Shown: positions 33,068 through 48,202 of the stretch, in pieces
How positions within the stretch are numbered: the first letter of the stretch is position 1
Layout of the letters: each line of letters begins with the position of its first letter
NCBI GenBank assembly: GCA_009823505.1
Contig: VZQC01009975.1
Coordinates: 694,475-758,474 of the forward strand
Length of the DNA stretch: 64,000 nt
Direction of reading: 5' to 3'
Source of the DNA: Rhizomys pruinosus
Taxonomy: Eukaryota > Chordata > Mammalia > Rodentia > Spalacidae
Made by a program: the position numbers and the translations under genes
The notes under the pieces: model-generated
Database searches by the model: none
Seen by the model: the letters and a program-made list of their open reading frames with translations, nothing else
What the model was told of the DNA's origin: nothing

Positions 33068-33405
33068 TGCAACTGGAGAGATGGCTCCATGATTAAGAGC
33101 ACTTGCTGCTCTCCCAGAGGACCAGGTTCAGTGCTAGCACCCACATGGCAGGTCACAGTCAGCTGTAACTCCAGTTCCAGGGGATCCAGTGCCTTCTACT
33201 GCATCTACAGGTTCCAGGGGATCCAGTGCCTTCTGCTGCCTCTACAGGTTCCAGGGGATCCAGTGCCTTCTGCTGCCTCTACAGGTTCCAGGGGATCCAG
33301 TGGCTTTTGCTGCCTCTACAGGTTCTAAGCCAGCACATGGTGCACATACACAATAAAAAAAGGCAAAATATCCATGCACGTAAAATGAACATAAATCTTA
33401 AAAAT
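33068..33405 (+). mobile_element. B2-superfamily SINE carrying an internal minisatellite
   Basis: Head (CAACTGGAGAGATGGCTCC), CACCCACATGGCAGGTCACA and TAACTCCAGTTCCAGGGGATC blocks are in order. The middle is then expanded by four 37 bp units before the 3' part (AGCACATGGTGCACATACAC) and A-rich tail. The B box is degraded (GGTTCAGTGCT). It is about 100 bp longer than a normal copy because of the repeat. Confidence 0.93.
33174..33321 (+). repeat. 37 bp minisatellite, 4 copies
   Basis: Adjacent units start at 33174, 33211, 33248 and 33285, each beginning GTTCCAGGGGATCCAGTG and ending CTACAG. Units two and three are identical; units one and four differ by a few bases. The unit lies wholly within SINE sequence. 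Confidence 0.97.
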
Positions 33406-33737
33406 TATTTTTATTCTCAAAAAAATAAACTCTTGCCAGGTGTGGTATCTGTGTGCCTCCTGTCAAAGTAGAGTCAGAATGTGAAGGCCCATAAGCAGGT
33501 CAGCATCATGGGTCTAGTTCCCTGCGGGCCCATGGAGGAGGCAGTGCTGGTTGGCATACCCAACTTCTAGGTGTATTTCACTAATACCAAAAAATGCACA
33601 GATTTCTCCAGCGAAAAACACAAGAAAGCTTGTCTGGGGACTATGGAGAAGTATGCATAATATGAAATATGTTATTTTTGTGAAAGGGCTTCCCTCTTAT
33701 TCTGTTTTTATTATTTATTATTTTCTAATAATAAGTA
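33406..33737. other. Unassigned stretch
   Basis: The start (GCCAGGTGTGGTATCTGTG) faintly resembles a decayed B1 head. Nothing else is recognised. An AT-rich run at 33700-33735 is probably the tail of the next L1. Confidence 0.35.
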
Positions 33738-34232
33738 ATAAGTAATGAATACAAGCATCCTTCATGTAAAACCAATTAGCAAGCAGCTATGCCCAAACTT
33801 ATACAGCCCAAGGTCCCCATTGTTTAGCTGGAGGGGCTTGTATGTATAAGCATGTTGATCAAATAAGAGTCCAGTCTATATTGCCGTAGTTTCACAATTA
33901 TCCCCAATCACAGCCCTTACATTCTACCATGCCCCCTCTTCCACAGATTGTTCCCTAGGCTTTAGAAAAGGGGCACAAATGCGTGAGAAGCAAAACAGTC
34001 TACTTTCTCTGGAGATGTCATTTTGGACTCTGATCAGTACAGGCTGTTTTCTTTCATGGGTTGGCAGTTTATCCAGGAATAACCTTTTAATCCTACTAAT
34101 GAAGCAAGCAATTAGATATACAGGCATTTAAACAGTACTAATTATTATGGTAGGTTACATTGGTGTAGACACAGATGTTTGGATGGTATGCTAATCCATA
34201 AACTATAGTGTTTCTGTAAAAGATGACAAGGT

Positions 34233-34506
34233 CTACCCTAAAATCTACCTGCCTGGAGCGACTTCTGGGTTCCTGTGCCTCAGAAGCCGGCCAGCACAAA
34301 ACCACAGAGGCACCAAACCCAACCCACCGGTCACCGGCTGCAAAGGCGAAGGGCAACTCCTCCCAGACAGCCACCCCCTACAAAAGGGTTCAGAGTTGGG
34401 ACCCTTTTCCAGCAGCCCAGGAGACAATCTACCCTAAAATCTACCTGCCTGGAGCGACTTCCGGGTTCCTGTGCCTCAGGAGCTGGCCCACACAAAACCA
34501 CAGATG
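34233..34506 (-). repeat. Displaced L1 5'-UTR monomers, 196 bp period
   Basis: CTACCCTAAAATCTACCTG occurs at 34233 and again at 34429, and the following 75 bases are nearly repeated, so the unit is 196 bp and about 1.4 copies are present. The sequence aligns by eye with the 5'-UTR monomers at 47.6-47.9 kb in the same orientation (for example GGGTTCAGAGTTGGGACCC against GGGCTCAGAGTCGAGACCC). It is richer in G and C than its surroundings. Confidence 0.85.
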
Positions 34507-34508
34507 TG

Positions 34509-35886
34509 CCTTGATTCCAGCCTATAGGTATGTGTAATACAACTGCCATTTTTTGAGACTCATGGGTCAAAAAACAAAAACCTAAAATAAGGGGGATACA
34601 GATATACATATGAAACATTTTGTCAAAAACTTTGCCATTCAAATCTTAAAACTAACTATGGGAAAAGATTTGTATGTTCCAACAGGTCAAAATGTCACCA
34701 ACTTAACAGCTGAGAAAGAAAAGATACAGCTTTGGATTGTGTAGGATGTACCAGGAAGTGCCAGCAGAAAGGTTGGCCCATCTGAACATTGAAAGGAAGA
34801 AAAGCCTCAGACTGCTACAGACATCAAACCCCTCTGTGGATCTCACCATGAATTATTCCTCCAAGAGAGAGCTATTAGCCAATTAGATTTGGGATATGCA
34901 GACATATGGCTGCCACTGCTGCACAGTATTTCCAGGCAGGTGAGGTGTAGCTGATGCTGATGGAGGAGTCTTGTTTGATTCAAGGAGACCAATATTTGCT
35001 TTATTGATTTAGTGGCCTTTGGTAACACTCTCTGGCATTCCAGAGACTAACTGTACACTTGCAAGTGTGGTCTCAATACATCCTTCCCATGCTTACACCA
35101 GGTCTTCGACCACAGGGCCTTACCACCTCTCTTCTTGTATGTATCCCAGTTTACAGGCAAAAGGCATTTACTTTTGGGGGGCTTGGGTCCCCTAGCCAAC
35201 ATCTCCTTGGCAGAATAATCCATTGCTGATATCAGAGCTCTCCTGTATTAATATGTTTTGCTTAATTACCCAGCTTATAAAGACCTTAGTTTTATATTTG
35301 GCTCTGAATAGAGAATTGTCCTTTCACAGTTCCTATGTCTATCAGTCAATTAAAGTAAGCAGTTATGCCAGTTTTATAAGCGATTACCTCTATAACAGTT
35401 GGCTCTAATTTACAGTTAGGGAATGACTTCATTACCATCATGTTTTTCTTTGTTCTCTGAAAAGGAGGTAAGAAATTCTCTCATATTAAAACTTTGCCAC
35501 ACTGGAAGGTAAAGTTCATTAGGACACATTATAAACAGTTGTTACAAATAGGACCCACAGAGATGTTTGATGCCTGTAGCAGTCTGAGGCTTTTTTTTCC
35601 TTTTAATGTTTAGATGGTCCAACTTCTCTGCTGGTATTTCTTGGTACATCCTGCACAATGCAAAGCTGTATCTTTTCTTTCTCAGCCATTAAGTCGGTGA
35701 TGTTTTGACCTATGGGAACAGGCAAATCTTTTCCCATAGTTAGTTTTAAGATTTACATTGAAAAATTTGACAACAGTTTTAATATATAAATTGTATCCCC
35801 CTTTTTTATTTTAGGGTTTTACTTTTTGACCCATGAATCTCAAGAAAGGCAGTTGTATTACACACACCTATAGGCAGGAATCAAGG
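34509..35886. repeat. 331 bp inverted repeat with 715 bp spacer
   Basis: The left arm 34509-34839 is the reverse complement of the right arm 35555-35886 with scattered substitutions and short indels. Paired examples: CTAACTATGGGAAAAGATTTG (34653) with its complement at 35723, and AGTCTGAGGC (35580) with GCCTCAGACT (34804). The right arm is in the normal L1 3' UTR orientation; the left arm is the extra, flipped copy. Confidence 0.93.
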
Positions 35887-36555
35887 TGTAAATTTTCATT
35901 AAATTTACCAAAGCTGTTTATCATTTACTGTATGTTGTTAATTTGGGAAGCAAACTTAATTCCTTTAGTTAAATTATCCTACAGGTAAAAGAAAATGTTA
36001 CAAAATAGTACTGTACAACAGAAAAATTATAGAGAACATTTGTATACATTAACCCCAACGTTGTTGTTATTCAAATTATAAGTAAAACAAATGTGGACAA
36101 TAAAAATTTATATTTCCAATTAGCTTAAATGTATTACCGTTTTTATTAAAACCTTTTAATCAATGTTGTTTAATATAGACATTTTTACTTTTACTAAGTC
36201 CTAAAATACCATATAATATGTAGACAAAGTTTGGGCAAATTTGGATCCCTGTTAAACTCACGTCAATTAAATATACATTAATCGAATATAGACCCATATC
36301 CCCCTCCCAACCCTCCCACCCCACCTGATTCACCATTTCAGCCAGTTCTTTGATGCAGTCTTTTCTGTTATTGGTGTTATTGCTGTTCATTCCAATATGC
36401 ATCACTCCCCACAAGAAATATTTACAACTGGGTTATTGACGCTAGCATCCACAGATGAGGGATACCATTCGTCGTTTGTTTTTCTGGGACTGTGTAACTT
36501 CACTTAACATAATATATTCTAGTTCCATCCATTTACCTTCAAAGTTCATGATGCT

Positions 36556-36974
36556 TCTGAAATATGTTTTTAATAAAAACCTTACAGCCAGAGGTGAGGG
36601 TAGCGTCATGTTAATAAGAAGACACAGTTCTCCCATTGCCAACAACCTGTGCACCTTTTTTGAGATGGTAATTCAACACGTTCCCCAACATGAGCATATT
36701 TACTTAGATTTGTGCAACTTGACCCTTTGACTCCATGTGAGCACATGTCATGTCTTCATGGGAGGGTGCACAGTAGTGTTATGAGTGAGAAGATGAACTA
36801 TAACTCAGCAGAAGCAATCGTGGAAGGGAGCTGAACTTGAAGCTACTCTTCCTTAGTGTTTGCTCTATTTGAAAACATTCTATTACATACTCTTGGTAGA
36901 TGACAGCAACATCCCTATAGGAACTAGGAAACAACAGATAATCTAAATTTGAAATTAAACTAACAAATGGAAGA
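36556..36974. other. Unassigned stretch
   Basis: Right flank of the long-UTR L1 fragment. No gene or repeat recognised. Confidence 0.4.
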
Positions 36975-37172
36975 TCAGAGCGATAGAGATCACTCAGCAG
37001 TTAAGAACATTTGCTGCGCTCGCGAAGGACCTGATTTTGATTCTCTGCACCCATGTGGTAGCTTACCACCATCTTTAACTACATCTTCTGGCCTCTGGGG
37101 CTGCAGGCATCCATGTAGTGTGTAATACACATGGATACTTGCAGAAAAATAGCCATATACATAAAATAAAGC
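36975..37172 (+). mobile_element. B2-superfamily SINE, diverged
   Basis: Head GATCACTCAGCAGTTAAG, CACCCATGTGGTAGCTTACC block and a CATATACATAAAATAAA tail are recognisable in order. The middle is decayed and no B box remains. Confidence 0.75.
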
Positions 37173-37374
37173 ATATTGTGTGAGTGGGTACTAATAAATA
37201 TATTCACTAATTTGTAATTATTGCTATGTATGTGAAACCATCATAATATATATAAAAATATTTATTCAATGTGGGTCCACCCACTGAACCTACCAAGAGT
37301 CCCATCCCTGTAAGACACTGCCTTTCCTCTCCCAGCAGCCATCAATAAATATTGTATTTTGAATTGGAACTTTA

Positions 37375-37589
37375 TTGGGCTGGAGAGATTGATCAGTGGT
37401 TAATAGTACTGGCTGGCCTTGCAGAAGACCAGGGTTCGAATCCTAGAATTCACATGGTAGCTAGAATGTTCTTCAGTTCCCAGGGATCCTATGCCCTCCT
37501 CTGGCCTCTGCAGGCACTGCACAATGAGGGAACACTTATACACATGTAGATGTAACACTCATACATATTAAATAATCTTTTTAAAAAAA
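37375..37589 (+). mobile_element. B2-superfamily SINE with 10 bp TSD
   Basis: GGGCTGGAGAGATTGATCAG head, intact-looking B box GGTTCGAATCC, CAGTTCCCAGGGATCC block and T/A-rich end. TGGAACTTTA flanks it at 37365-37374 and 37590-37599. Confidence 0.92.
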
Positions 37590-38045
37590 TGGAACTTTAC
37601 TTCCCATAAGCTAGTCAGAAGTTTATTAAGATAGATTAATCCAAACTTCCTTGATTATAAACATAGTGGGTAAAAATGATATTTGATCTTGAAATATTTG
37701 ACAGCCATTACTGGGCTAAAATTAAAATGGTTTGAAATGAGAATCTATTCAATGAAAAGAAAAGCAGATTAATAGGAAGAGTGCAGAGGATCCTGGGGGC
37801 AGTGGAAGTAGTCTCTTTGGTGCTGTGGTAATCAACACACACCATTATATATTTCCAAACCCATGGAGCTTACACTACCACAAGTGAACTCCAAGACAAG
37901 TTGTAGGTTCCAGTGGCATATCCGTGTGCCAGTCTGTGGTGAGAAAGTTGATGGTGGGAAAGGCAGTGTGATATGGAGTTGGGAACAAGGAGAAGTTCCC
38001 AAACTTTCTGCTGAGTTTTTAAACAAACCTAAAACTAAAATATTA

Positions 38046-38265
38046 CTATGGATGCTGTAAGTATTGCTCAGCAGTCAAGAGTATTTGCTGTGCCATCATG
38101 AGGAGTGGAGTTTAGAACCCAGCACCCATGCAACAAACCAGGTGTCCATAAGTGACCTCCTCTTCTGGCCTTTGCATGTAAAGAGGTATGTGCACTTTCC
38201 CCACTACACATGATCATCCAACCACACAGAAACCTACACACATAAATAAATCACAAATACAAAGA
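38046..38265 (+). mobile_element. B2-superfamily SINE, strongly diverged
   Basis: Partial matches to the head (GCTCAGCAGTCAAGAG), the CCAGCACCCATG block and a CATAAATAAATCACAAA tail keep the right order and spacing. An old copy with no TSD found. Confidence 0.6.
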
Positions 38266-38495
38266 CAGATAAATGAAATATTTAAAATCGTAATGGCATT
38301 GGCTTTGGTTTTGAGAAAGGACACAGCATAGTGATACATCATGTTTACCAGACTAGGCACCTTCAGTCAAATCTTCCAGGAGACAACTGTGATTGCATCT
38401 TACATTGGTAATTCTTAGTTTGTGATCAGTTGCTTCTGTGATTTATGTAAAATGACTTTTGTGTCTATCATTAATATGAAAATTATAGTGAAATT

Positions 38496-38511
38496 TATAT
38501 GAAGACACTTT
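38496..38511. repeat. Left target-site duplication of the 9.4 kb L1
   Basis: TATATGAAGACACTTT here is identical to 47925-47940 and directly precedes the T-rich complement of the L1 tail. Confidence 0.96.
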
Positions 38512-40594
38512 ATTTTTTATTTATTTATTTTTTATTTATTTTTTTATTGATGCTTTGTGTATTTCATACATCACTTTCCAATTCAGTTCAGGCATATTTC
38601 CCCTTCCCTTCCCCCAATCCCACCCCACCCCATCCCAGATCATGCATTCTGCCATAACTGTCCTGCATCTTTCTCTCAGTTTTTTTTTTCATTTTTTAAC
38701 AATAAGTGATAATTTATGAGTACAAGCATCCTTCAGCAAATCCAATTCTTGCAAGCAGTTTGATGTCCAACCATTCAATTCGAATTGCCAACACAGGCTC
38801 CCTTGCCGTCCCACCATCGCCAGCGGGGGGGGTAGTGGCTCTGTTAGATTTTTCAATAAAGTTGTTCAAATGAGTGTCCAGGTTACATCCTGGCGAAGAG
38901 GGTTACGCTACATGTTCAACGCCCCAATACGCAGCACTCTATATCTTATTCATGCCCCTCTCTCCAATCGTCAGCTAGAAAGAGGGGCCGAGAGTCAGAT
39001 GCAACGCGGAGCAAAATCTCTATCTTTATCCATCTTCTCTTGGGAAACTGCAGTCTTGGTTGCTCGTGGGATCATTCGGTGGCTGTGTGGTTATCCTTTT
39101 CTATGGGACACAGTTTTTGTTTCAGTGTAATAACCTTTCGATCGCGTACTGAGATGAATGCAGCAATTAGAATTATTATAGTGGTAGGTTGGAGAACCAG
39201 AATTATATAGGTTCACGGTAGGTTACTATCTTCATAGAGAACAATTAATTAATTAGTGTACGGGAGGTCGACAACACGCACTCCGCTTTGGATAAGTTCA
39301 CCATCTCCAGATCCCACTTCGAAACATTTTTTTTCATCTTAAATATGATAGGGTTTGTACTGTGGCTTATCAACATCATCCTGACCAGTTTAGAGGTGCA
39401 GTTGTAGGCTTATGTGGGTTCATTTCTCTTCTCAAGGACGAGAAGACGCAATAGCCATTCGTTGAGAGGAGAGGCAGTTATCTGCCGAGCGTCATTCGTA
39501 AGGCAGCGGTTATATGTGTGTCTGGTGCTGATGGAGGAGTCTTGCTTGACATCAGGGGCCATTATTTGGTTCTTTATTTGGAGGGTATAGTTGTGGCCTT
39601 TTGTTAGAGCACTCTATGGTATTATTCCAGAGAACATTCTGTAGCATATGCATAGTGGTGCGCCATAATTCGGGTTAAATCTGTTCCGCAGATATCTCAC
39701 ACAGTCATTAGATCTACTTTGAATGAGACACGAGGTAAAGGCCGCCCTATAATCGAGCGCTCTGCTTTTCTTGCAATGGTATACCACTCAGTGGTTTATA
39801 TAGAAGCAATGGAGCCTTTTACATATTTTCTGGGGGCTTTGGATCCCCTGGCCAACATACCCTTGGTAGAATAATCCATTTGCTGATGTCAGAGCTCCTG
39901 GATTAATATACTTATGTGCTCTCAGTGGGCATAAGTTCATTACATCGGAGACTAGTTAGTATCTTATATATTTTGGTTTCTGAATAGGAATAAATCCTTT
40001 TTCACACGTATCCTATGTCTGATTGATCCAATTGTCAATGAATGTCAGTATTCCTACTGCGCTTTCTATTACAGAGATACATCTATTACACACTAGTTGT
40101 CTCCTATTTACACGTTGGTAAATTTAAACGAACATCATCATAGCAATAATTTCTCTTTCTTGTCCTCCATCTATGGGGGGAGGTACCAGAAAGTCTCCTC
40201 ATATCATTAAAACCTTTTGTGTGATCCAATAGAGGGTAATGGGTTTTACCATTAGCGCCTTCTTGGATACATAAGTTGTGTACAGGTTAAGAGTATCTGA
40301 CAAGAGGGGGGTTCTGTTATTTGTATTTGGTGGAGGAAATGCTGATGGTCTTCTTTCTTCCTTTCATATGTTCTGCGAGGTGGGAACCAACCCTTCATCC
40401 TGATTGGTTCCGGCTAGGCTTTCTGGTAACATCCTACTACAATGCAAAATACTGTTACATTCTTTTCTTTCCTACAGTCTTCGGATTAAGTTGGTGATAA
40501 TTTTTTGGAACCTGCTTTGGTATTCGAGCGAGTATTCATCGGCTTTGCTCCATATCTGTTTTTAGTGTTATTGAAAACACTCGACCTTTATGAG

Positions 40595-40990
40595 TTGTTG
40601 GGCTGGGAGTATAGGCCTTCAGCGGTTAAAGAGTTTCTTGTACCTATTCTTTGAGCCTGCCGCATGTCCTTACAGAAGAGGAACCCGCGAGAGTTTTGAT
40701 CACCTGCTACTCGCCCGTCCATCGCCATGCGTGGCCAATGACCAGTCAATGAAAACTACCAACAAACCAAGGAGGACGACGGAATGTGTACAATCAATGC
40801 TAAGGATCACTAGAGAGGAAGGGGAGCGCGAATCCACACACACATCTATTACTTATCTCGACTCCTCTATCACACTATCTCTATTGCATGCACGGGTGCA
40901 GCACGAACTATTGGCTGCAGACAGTACATTCATACACATAAAAAGAAATTAAAACTAATAATAAATTTTTTTATTCAAAAAAAAAAAGAT
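40595..40990 (+). mobile_element. Badly corrupted B2-superfamily SINE nested in L1 3' UTR
   Basis: Only the ends are clear: GGGCTGGGAGTATAGGCC with CAGCGGTTAAAGAG at the left, and GGCTGCAGACAGTACATTC with CATACACATAAAAAG and an A-rich tail at the right. The 250 bases between have no good SINE match, although a SINE of about 240 bp would be expected to span them. Confidence 0.7.
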
Positions 40991-41684
40991 TTGAATTGCA
41001 TAGTTTTCGACAAAAAGGTTTCTCTTCTGATGGCGTGATATTTCCTGCCTCCACGATTTTTTTCTTTGTTTTTTGGGTTTTGTTTTATTTGACTCCATGG
41101 ATCTCCAGAAGGCAGTTGTATTATACCATACCTATAGTTGGAATCAAGGCACACTTCATCATCAATTCACCCATGCTGTTTTGGGTGCTGTAAAGTGATT
41201 AACTTGAGGAAGCAAACTATATTTTTAGTTAAATCATCTTATAGGTGAAAGAGAATGCTACAGGTGATACCGTACAACAAAAATTATAGAGACCAATTTG
41301 TAGTGCCAATCCCAAAAGTATTTTTATACAGATTTTATGTAGAACAAACGTGGACAGCAGCAATTTATATCTCCATTTAACTCAGATGCATACCTTTTAC
41401 AGAGCCTGTAAACCATTGTTGTTTATATACACATATTTATTTTAGTGGATCCTAAAACCACCATGTAACCTGTATAACATGTCTGGGCAAAACTGGATAC
41501 TTGTTGATCTCATGTCAATTAAATATGCATTAATCGAAATATACACCGTGTCCCTCTCCCACCCATCCCGCCCTTCCCAAATTCACCATTTCAGTCAGTT
41601 TTCTGATGCACTTTTCTGTTGTTGTTCTTTACTATGCATCCTTCTCCTTGAGAAATATTTATATCTGGGTATTGGCACTAGCAT

Positions 41685-45700
<4,016 letters not shown>

Positions 45701-45769
45701 AGATGATGTTGCTTCTTTCACTTTATTATCCATTTGGACTTCTACCTCTGATTTTGCTCCTATGGTTAT

Positions 45770-47170
45770 GATTTTATTAGTTTCTTTTTCCTAGGTGTTT
45801 GAGGATTGTTGCTCCTCTCTTCTGCCCTTTGAATTGCTTCAAGTATTTTATGAAGAGTTGGTTTTTCAGACATGTATTCCATCATCTTATTTATGTCATG
45901 AAAGATTTTTTCTCCTCCTTCAATTATAGTCCACATTTTTGCTGGGTAAATATTCTGGGCTGGCATCCATAGTCCCTTAACACTGGGAATGCTTTGCTCC
46001 ATGTTCTTCTGCTTTCATGGTTTGGAGAGAAGTCATTTGTAATTCATGGGTTTCCCTTTATGTGACTGTTTTTCTTTTGTAGCCCTCAGGATTTTGTCTT
46101 TTGTTTGGGCATCTAGCATTTTATTTTTTTTTTTTTCTTTTCTGTCTTGTCTATTTGGGGTCCTATGTGCTTCTTGTATTTGTAGGGTTGTCTATTTTTA
46201 GTTTGGAAGAAATTTTCATCATTATTCTGTTGAAGATCTGATCAATACTATTCTTTGAGATTCTTCTCCTTCCTCTATTCCATGATGCAGAGGTTTGATT
46301 CTTTTCATAGTGTCCCATATTTCCTGGTTGTTCCACTTTTTGCTTATTTTAAAATTTTTTCATAAATCTTTACTTTGAGACTTTTTAATTGCTCTGTGTT
46401 AATCTTCCAGATCTGATATTCTTTGTTCTACTTCCTCCTTTCTATTTCTGAGGCTTTTTCCTTTCCTTTCTCTTCTATTAATTTTCTAATTGCTAATGTA
46501 GTGTTCTAGATTCTCTTTTTTCTGTTTTTGTTGTTTCTTTAGTACTTCCATTTCCTTTTGGCAGCCAATTCTCATTTCTTTTCTTGGATGCTCTCTCCTT
46601 CTCTTCTTGGCTGGTCCTTACTTCATTGGTTGGTCTTTCCTCCTTTTTCAGTGTTTTACTTTCCTTCTCGGTAGTTTAGTGTTTCTCTCCCTCTAGTTCT
46701 TTCTGGAGTTTGTCATTCTGTTCCCTTTTACGTTCTTTCCGACCAGTTTGTCATTGTAATGCGGTGTAGGTCCCCACCAGTAATGCTTTGAGAATGTCAT
46801 TTTTCAACGTCCATATCATCGTTTCAATCTCTTTAGTTTTCTTTCATTGCCAATCCCTTTTCTCTTTTATAAATATTTTGGGATATTTATAGTGTTTTTT
46901 GGTTCTAACCCTCTTGGGTTGATGTTTTTTTGCGTTAACTGAGAGAGTATTTGGTCTTCATATATTACTTCGTTTCTCTTTGTTAAGTCTTCTATTTCTC
47001 TAAATGTGGTTGGTGTTCGATCTTGTGTTCTATTCCCTCTTAGGGTTCCTTTTTGGTGTAGTTATATTTTTTATTCCCTCCTCTTTTATGCTTCACTGAC
47101 TTGCTACTTTTCACTATTTTCTTTAATTTCTCTGGATATGTCTGCAATTATTCTTCTAAGCCCTAATAAA
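45770..47170 (-). pseudogene. LINE-1 ORF1 (RNA-binding chaperone), broken in this sequence
   Basis: The C-terminal end (45766-46002) reads as the ORF1p C-terminal domain with IEGGEKIFHDINKMMEYMSE and EAIQRAEERS, matching the ORF1 end at 20546-20770. The coiled-coil part upstream (46.4-46.8 kb) is recognisable only as nucleotide similarity to 2.1-2.45 kb. Multiple indels prevent a single frame. No 33 bp repeat expansion is visible here. Confidence 0.8.
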
Positions 47171-47579
47171 AACTCTGACCTATTGTGGCCTCAACTCCAA
47201 GGGAATACCGCCATTGATAGGCTATCTCCTGTCCAGGTTTGTGTAGAGGCCTGGGTGGTGGCATTTATCTGTGCCTTTCTTCCAATGTCTTGTCGCCTTT
47301 GTCTATGGGTCCTGGCATTGTTTGCGTTGTTTCCCTTTGTTGGGTTCAAATCACTATTATATGACTTTTCACTTATGTTTAGACAGATGAGTTAAATTTG
47401 CTTCTGCTTTCTTCCGTTTGGCTTTTTTTTTTTTATTCCTTTCCATTCTACTATTTATTTTTATGGAGTATTGACTTGTCTAGTTTTCAGGTTTTCAATT
47501 TTGTTTATATATTGGATATTGGAAGCCTAAGTCAGTCTTCTCTTTATGTTCTGAAGGTTCTCCAAAAGGAAGTCCACTT

Positions 47580-47924
47580 GGATTCTCACCAATTCCCATT
47601 GGCGGGGGAGGGGGGTGAGCGCCTGTACCTCCGAGGGACCCCCGAAGGAGGGCTCAGAGTCAAGACCCTCTTCCAGCCGCCCCTGTGCCAGACCACCCCC
47701 AGCTGTACCTGCCCTGCCTGAGAGAGTTATGGCGTCCTGCCTGCGCCTCAGGAGCCCGCCCACAAGGCTGTGCACTGCCGGGACCAGAGCAGACGTTAAA
47801 ACGCCCCTCTATTCAATCTACAAAGGCAAAGCATGGTCCTTCTGAGACAGGGACCCCCGAAAGAGGGCTCAGAGTCGAGACCCTCTTCCAGCCGCCCCTG
47901 TGCCAGACCACCCCCAGCTGTACC
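47580..47924 (-). promoter_or_regulatory. L1 5' UTR monomers (internal promoter region)
   Basis: A GGGACCCCCGAA(G/A)GAGGGC-like block starts at 47635 and recurs at 47850, giving a 215 bp period. The 60 or so bases after each start differ by about one base. The block is rich in G, C and CpG, unlike the AT-rich surroundings. In rodent L1, tandem 5'-UTR monomers act as the RNA polymerase II promoter, so this would drive transcription toward lower coordinates. About 1.4 units are present. Confidence 0.85.
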
Positions 47925-47946
47925 TATATGAAGACACTTTTACTTT

Positions 47947-48188
47947 AAATTTGTTTTATTTTTATTTATTTTATTTATTATTATTTTTATGTATATAAGT
48001 GTACTGTCTGCATGGAAGTTGGTGCACCCATGTCGTGCAATTATGCAGAGGTCAGAAGAGGGCATTGGATTCCCCTGGAACTGGAGTCAAAGATAGTTCT
48101 TAGTCGCCATGTGGGTGCTGGGAATCGAACCCGAGTCCTCTGCAAGAGCAGTCGGCACTCTTAACCGCTAGGCCATCTCTCTAGCCCC
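47947..48188 (-). mobile_element. B2-superfamily SINE with perfect 14 bp TSD, beside the L1
   Basis: Antisense copy: TTTA-rich tail complement, ACTGTCTGCATGGAAGTTGG, CAGAGGTCAGAAGAGGGC, CCTGGAACTGGAGTCAAAG, and GGCCATCTCTCTAGCCCC. GACACTTTTACTTT flanks it exactly at 47933-47946 and 48189-48202. This TSD overlaps the last eight bases of the L1 right TSD, so both insertions used almost the same nick position. No 17 nt duplication. Confidence 0.97.
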
Positions 48189-48202
48189 GACACTTTTACT
48201 TT

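Larger units (their letters stand above)
33738..36555 (-). mobile_element. LINE-1 3' fragment with very long 3' UTR, minus strand
   Basis: From the right, 36555-36440 encodes the ORF2p end on the minus strand (IMNFEGKWMELEYIMLSEV then a stop at 36442). All of 36440-33738 is then 3' UTR. Blocks of it recur in the same order in the L1 at 38.5-41.7 kb: for example TGATGCTGATGGAGGAGTCT (34950), CTAGCCAACAT(C/A)(T/C)CCTTGG (35190), and ATTAAATATACATTAATCGAA (36266). It lacks the terminal module seen in other copies. Inside it are 5'-UTR-like monomers (34233-34506) and an inverted repeat (34509-35886). No convincing TSD was found. Confidence 0.85.

Noticed and set aside
33174..33321. Regular 37 bp repeats that might suggest a CRISPR array
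   Set aside because: The units are directly adjacent with no unique spacers, and the sequence is SINE-derived in a mammalian genome.
33089..33328. Repetitive 79-codon frame that looks like a repeat protein
   Set aside because: It is the translation of the 37 bp minisatellite inside a SINE.
34509..35886. Possible DNA transposon with long terminal inverted repeats
   Set aside because: The right arm is ordinary L1 3' UTR that continues past the arm in the sister copy at 41 kb, and no short flanking duplication is visible.
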